Positions 63,246 through 64,000 of a stretch of 64,000 nucleotides of DNA are shown here, piece by piece. The position numbers and the translations under genes were made by a program. Every line of letters begins with the position of its first letter. Within the stretch, counting starts at the first letter, position 1. The stretch comes from a bacterium HR40 (GTDB lineage Bacteria; Pseudomonadota; Alphaproteobacteria; Geminicoccales; Geminicoccaceae): the NCBI GenBank assembly GCA_002898275.1, contig BEIQ01000002.1, positions 434,001 to 498,000 of the forward strand, given 5' to 3'. The notes beneath the pieces are model-generated. The model saw only the letters and a program-made list of their open reading frames with translations, did no database searches and was not told where the DNA came from.

Positions 63246-63980
63246 TCACGGCCAAGCGCAGGACTCGACAGCCAGGCGCGCGTAACCGCGTCGTTCGTCC
63301 GGTTGCACGAGGATCCGGTACTCGCGCCCTGCCACCACGACGGTGCGAGCGAGCGGCAGGATCCCCGTCATCTCGAAGCGTTCGCCGGCCACCGACACCA
63401 TGTCCAGGCGTACGGGACCTGCCGCATCGTACCAGGCCTGGGGCCGTCCCTCCGCATCGCGCGCCGGCTCGCCCGAAAGCCGCAGCGTAATCCGACCGTC
63501 GGCGAGGCTGACATGGTTGCGGCGGTCGCGCACCAGCGGCACCGCCACCCACACCCGCGGCGGTTCCGCCTCCGGTCGGCAGTCGCGCTCCCGCGAGATG
63601 GCGGCGAGCACAGAAGCCAGGCGCTCCACCGGTACACCGGCGCGCCGCTTTTCCTGGAGGAGCTCGACGAGCCGCTGGATCTCGGCGTTGGGAAGCCGCT
63701 GCGCGAGTTCGGCCTCGAGCTCGCGGTTGCGCGCTTCGAGGACCTCCACCCGCGCCAGCGCCTCGACCAGACGCTGGGTGCGTTCGCGGTCGAGCGCCTC
63801 GAGTCGGCCATTTTCCGCCCGCAACCGCCCATTGTCGAGTTCCAGCTGGGCACGTCCTGCCTCGTAGGCGCCATAGACCGCGGCAGCGACCGCCGGCAAG
63901 GTCAGGGCGAGGACGAGCAGTCGCCGGCGGGCACGCTGGCGCGTGCGGGCGCGGCCGAGAGAGCCCAGGGGAGCGAGCAT
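63246..63980 (-). CDS. Membrane-anchored coiled-coil protein of unknown function
   Basis: The 244-residue protein has an Arg-rich start (RTRQRARRRLL), one membrane helix (LVLALTLPAVAAAVYGAYEAG), then a coiled coil with LRAENGRLEALDRERTQRLVEAL and ARNRELEAELAQRLP, and a soluble C-terminal domain with WYDAAGPVRLDMVSVAGERFEMTG. I do not recognise a family; the layout recalls polysaccharide-export or cell-envelope scaffold proteins. It is upstream of tolC with a 127-bp gap and the same direction. The C-terminal half carries one cysteine near each end (RDCRPEAE and VESCAWP), perhaps paired. Confidence 0.75.
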   Translation of the reverse strand: MLAPLGSLGRARTRQRARRRLLVLALTLPAVAAAVYGAYEAGRAQLELDNGRLRAENGRLEALDRERTQRLVEALARVEVLEARNRELEAELAQRLPNAEIQRLVELLQEKRRAGVPVERLASVLAAISRERDCRPEAEPPRVWVAVPLVRDRRNHVSLADGRITLRLSGEPARDAEGRPQAWYDAAGPVRLDMVSVAGERFEMTGILPLARTVVVAGREYRILVQPDERRGYARLAVESCAWP

Positions 63981-64000
63981 CACCCGTTGTCGTGCCTGTC

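Overview
The window is high-GC, tightly packed bacterial DNA of chromosomal type. The mnmE-mnmG-rsmG-parA-parB block, the purC-purS-purQ-purL-bolA-grxD block, small families typical of Alphaproteobacteria (DUF6489-, DUF6460- and DUF6455-like) and many GTG/TTG starts fused to upstream stops (ATGA, GTGA, TTGA) suggest an alphaproteobacterium, probably of the Rhodospirillales/Geminicoccales type. This is inference from gene content; no rRNA or tRNA gene is visible. The two parS-like palindromes beside parAB place the middle of the window in a chromosome-partition (origin-proximal) region.

Layout. 1-5.5 kb (leftward): alcohol dehydrogenase, ZIP metal transporter, dihydrodipicolinate-synthase-like lyase, panC, and clpB cut by the left edge with a possible heat-shock promoter. 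5.7-7.6 kb: a purine phosphoribosyltransferase and an M20 peptidase. 7.6-12.9 kb: a small glycan locus, with a flippase divergent from three consecutive GT4-type glycosyltransferases; the third carries a DUF6455-like four-cysteine tail, and an 18-bp perfect palindrome lies in the divergent promoter region. 12.9-18.4 kb (leftward): ychF and a four-gene organic-acid/sugar-acid oxidation operon. 18.5-22.4 kb: a periplasmic parvulin, argJ, mutT, an AEC carrier and a CBS protein. 22.6-29.5 kb: an ABC binding protein and fused permease (YnjBC-like) without an ATPase gene, hemN behind a perfect FNR box, asparagine synthetase and a Nudix hydrolase. 29.7-37.1 kb: a GYD protein, otnK/otnC, an ABC1/UbiB kinase, oligoendopeptidase F and an acyl-CoA ligase. 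37.3-43.1 kb: parB, parA, rsmG, mnmG, mnmE and a DUF6489 gene. 43.2-46.1 kb: a complete TRAP transporter. 46.1-49.6 kb: polA, a small membrane protein and a candidate structured RNA. 49.6-54.5 kb: rtcA, an exported isoaspartyl-methyltransferase-like protein, a Tag-like glycosylase, trmJ and rpsD. 54.5-56.7 kb: a PL5 lyase divergent from a DUF3108-like protein. 56.5-61 kb: grxD, bolA and the purLQSC operon. 61.1-64 kb: a spore-coat-U protein, a TolC-type outer-membrane channel and a membrane-anchored coiled-coil protein.

Most genes are housekeeping. The points that stand out are the glycosyltransferase-DUF6455 fusion with its palindrome-bearing promoter region, the candidate sRNA at 49.4-49.57 kb, the ATPase-less ABC locus, a Tyr in the polymerase O-helix where E. 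coli has Phe762, an exported isoaspartyl-methyltransferase relative with an altered SAM motif, and a low-GC patch inside purC. No insertion sequence, prophage, CRISPR array, rRNA or tRNA gene was seen. No stretch longer than 300 bases lacks a gene; the longest, 49282-49575, holds the candidate RNA.
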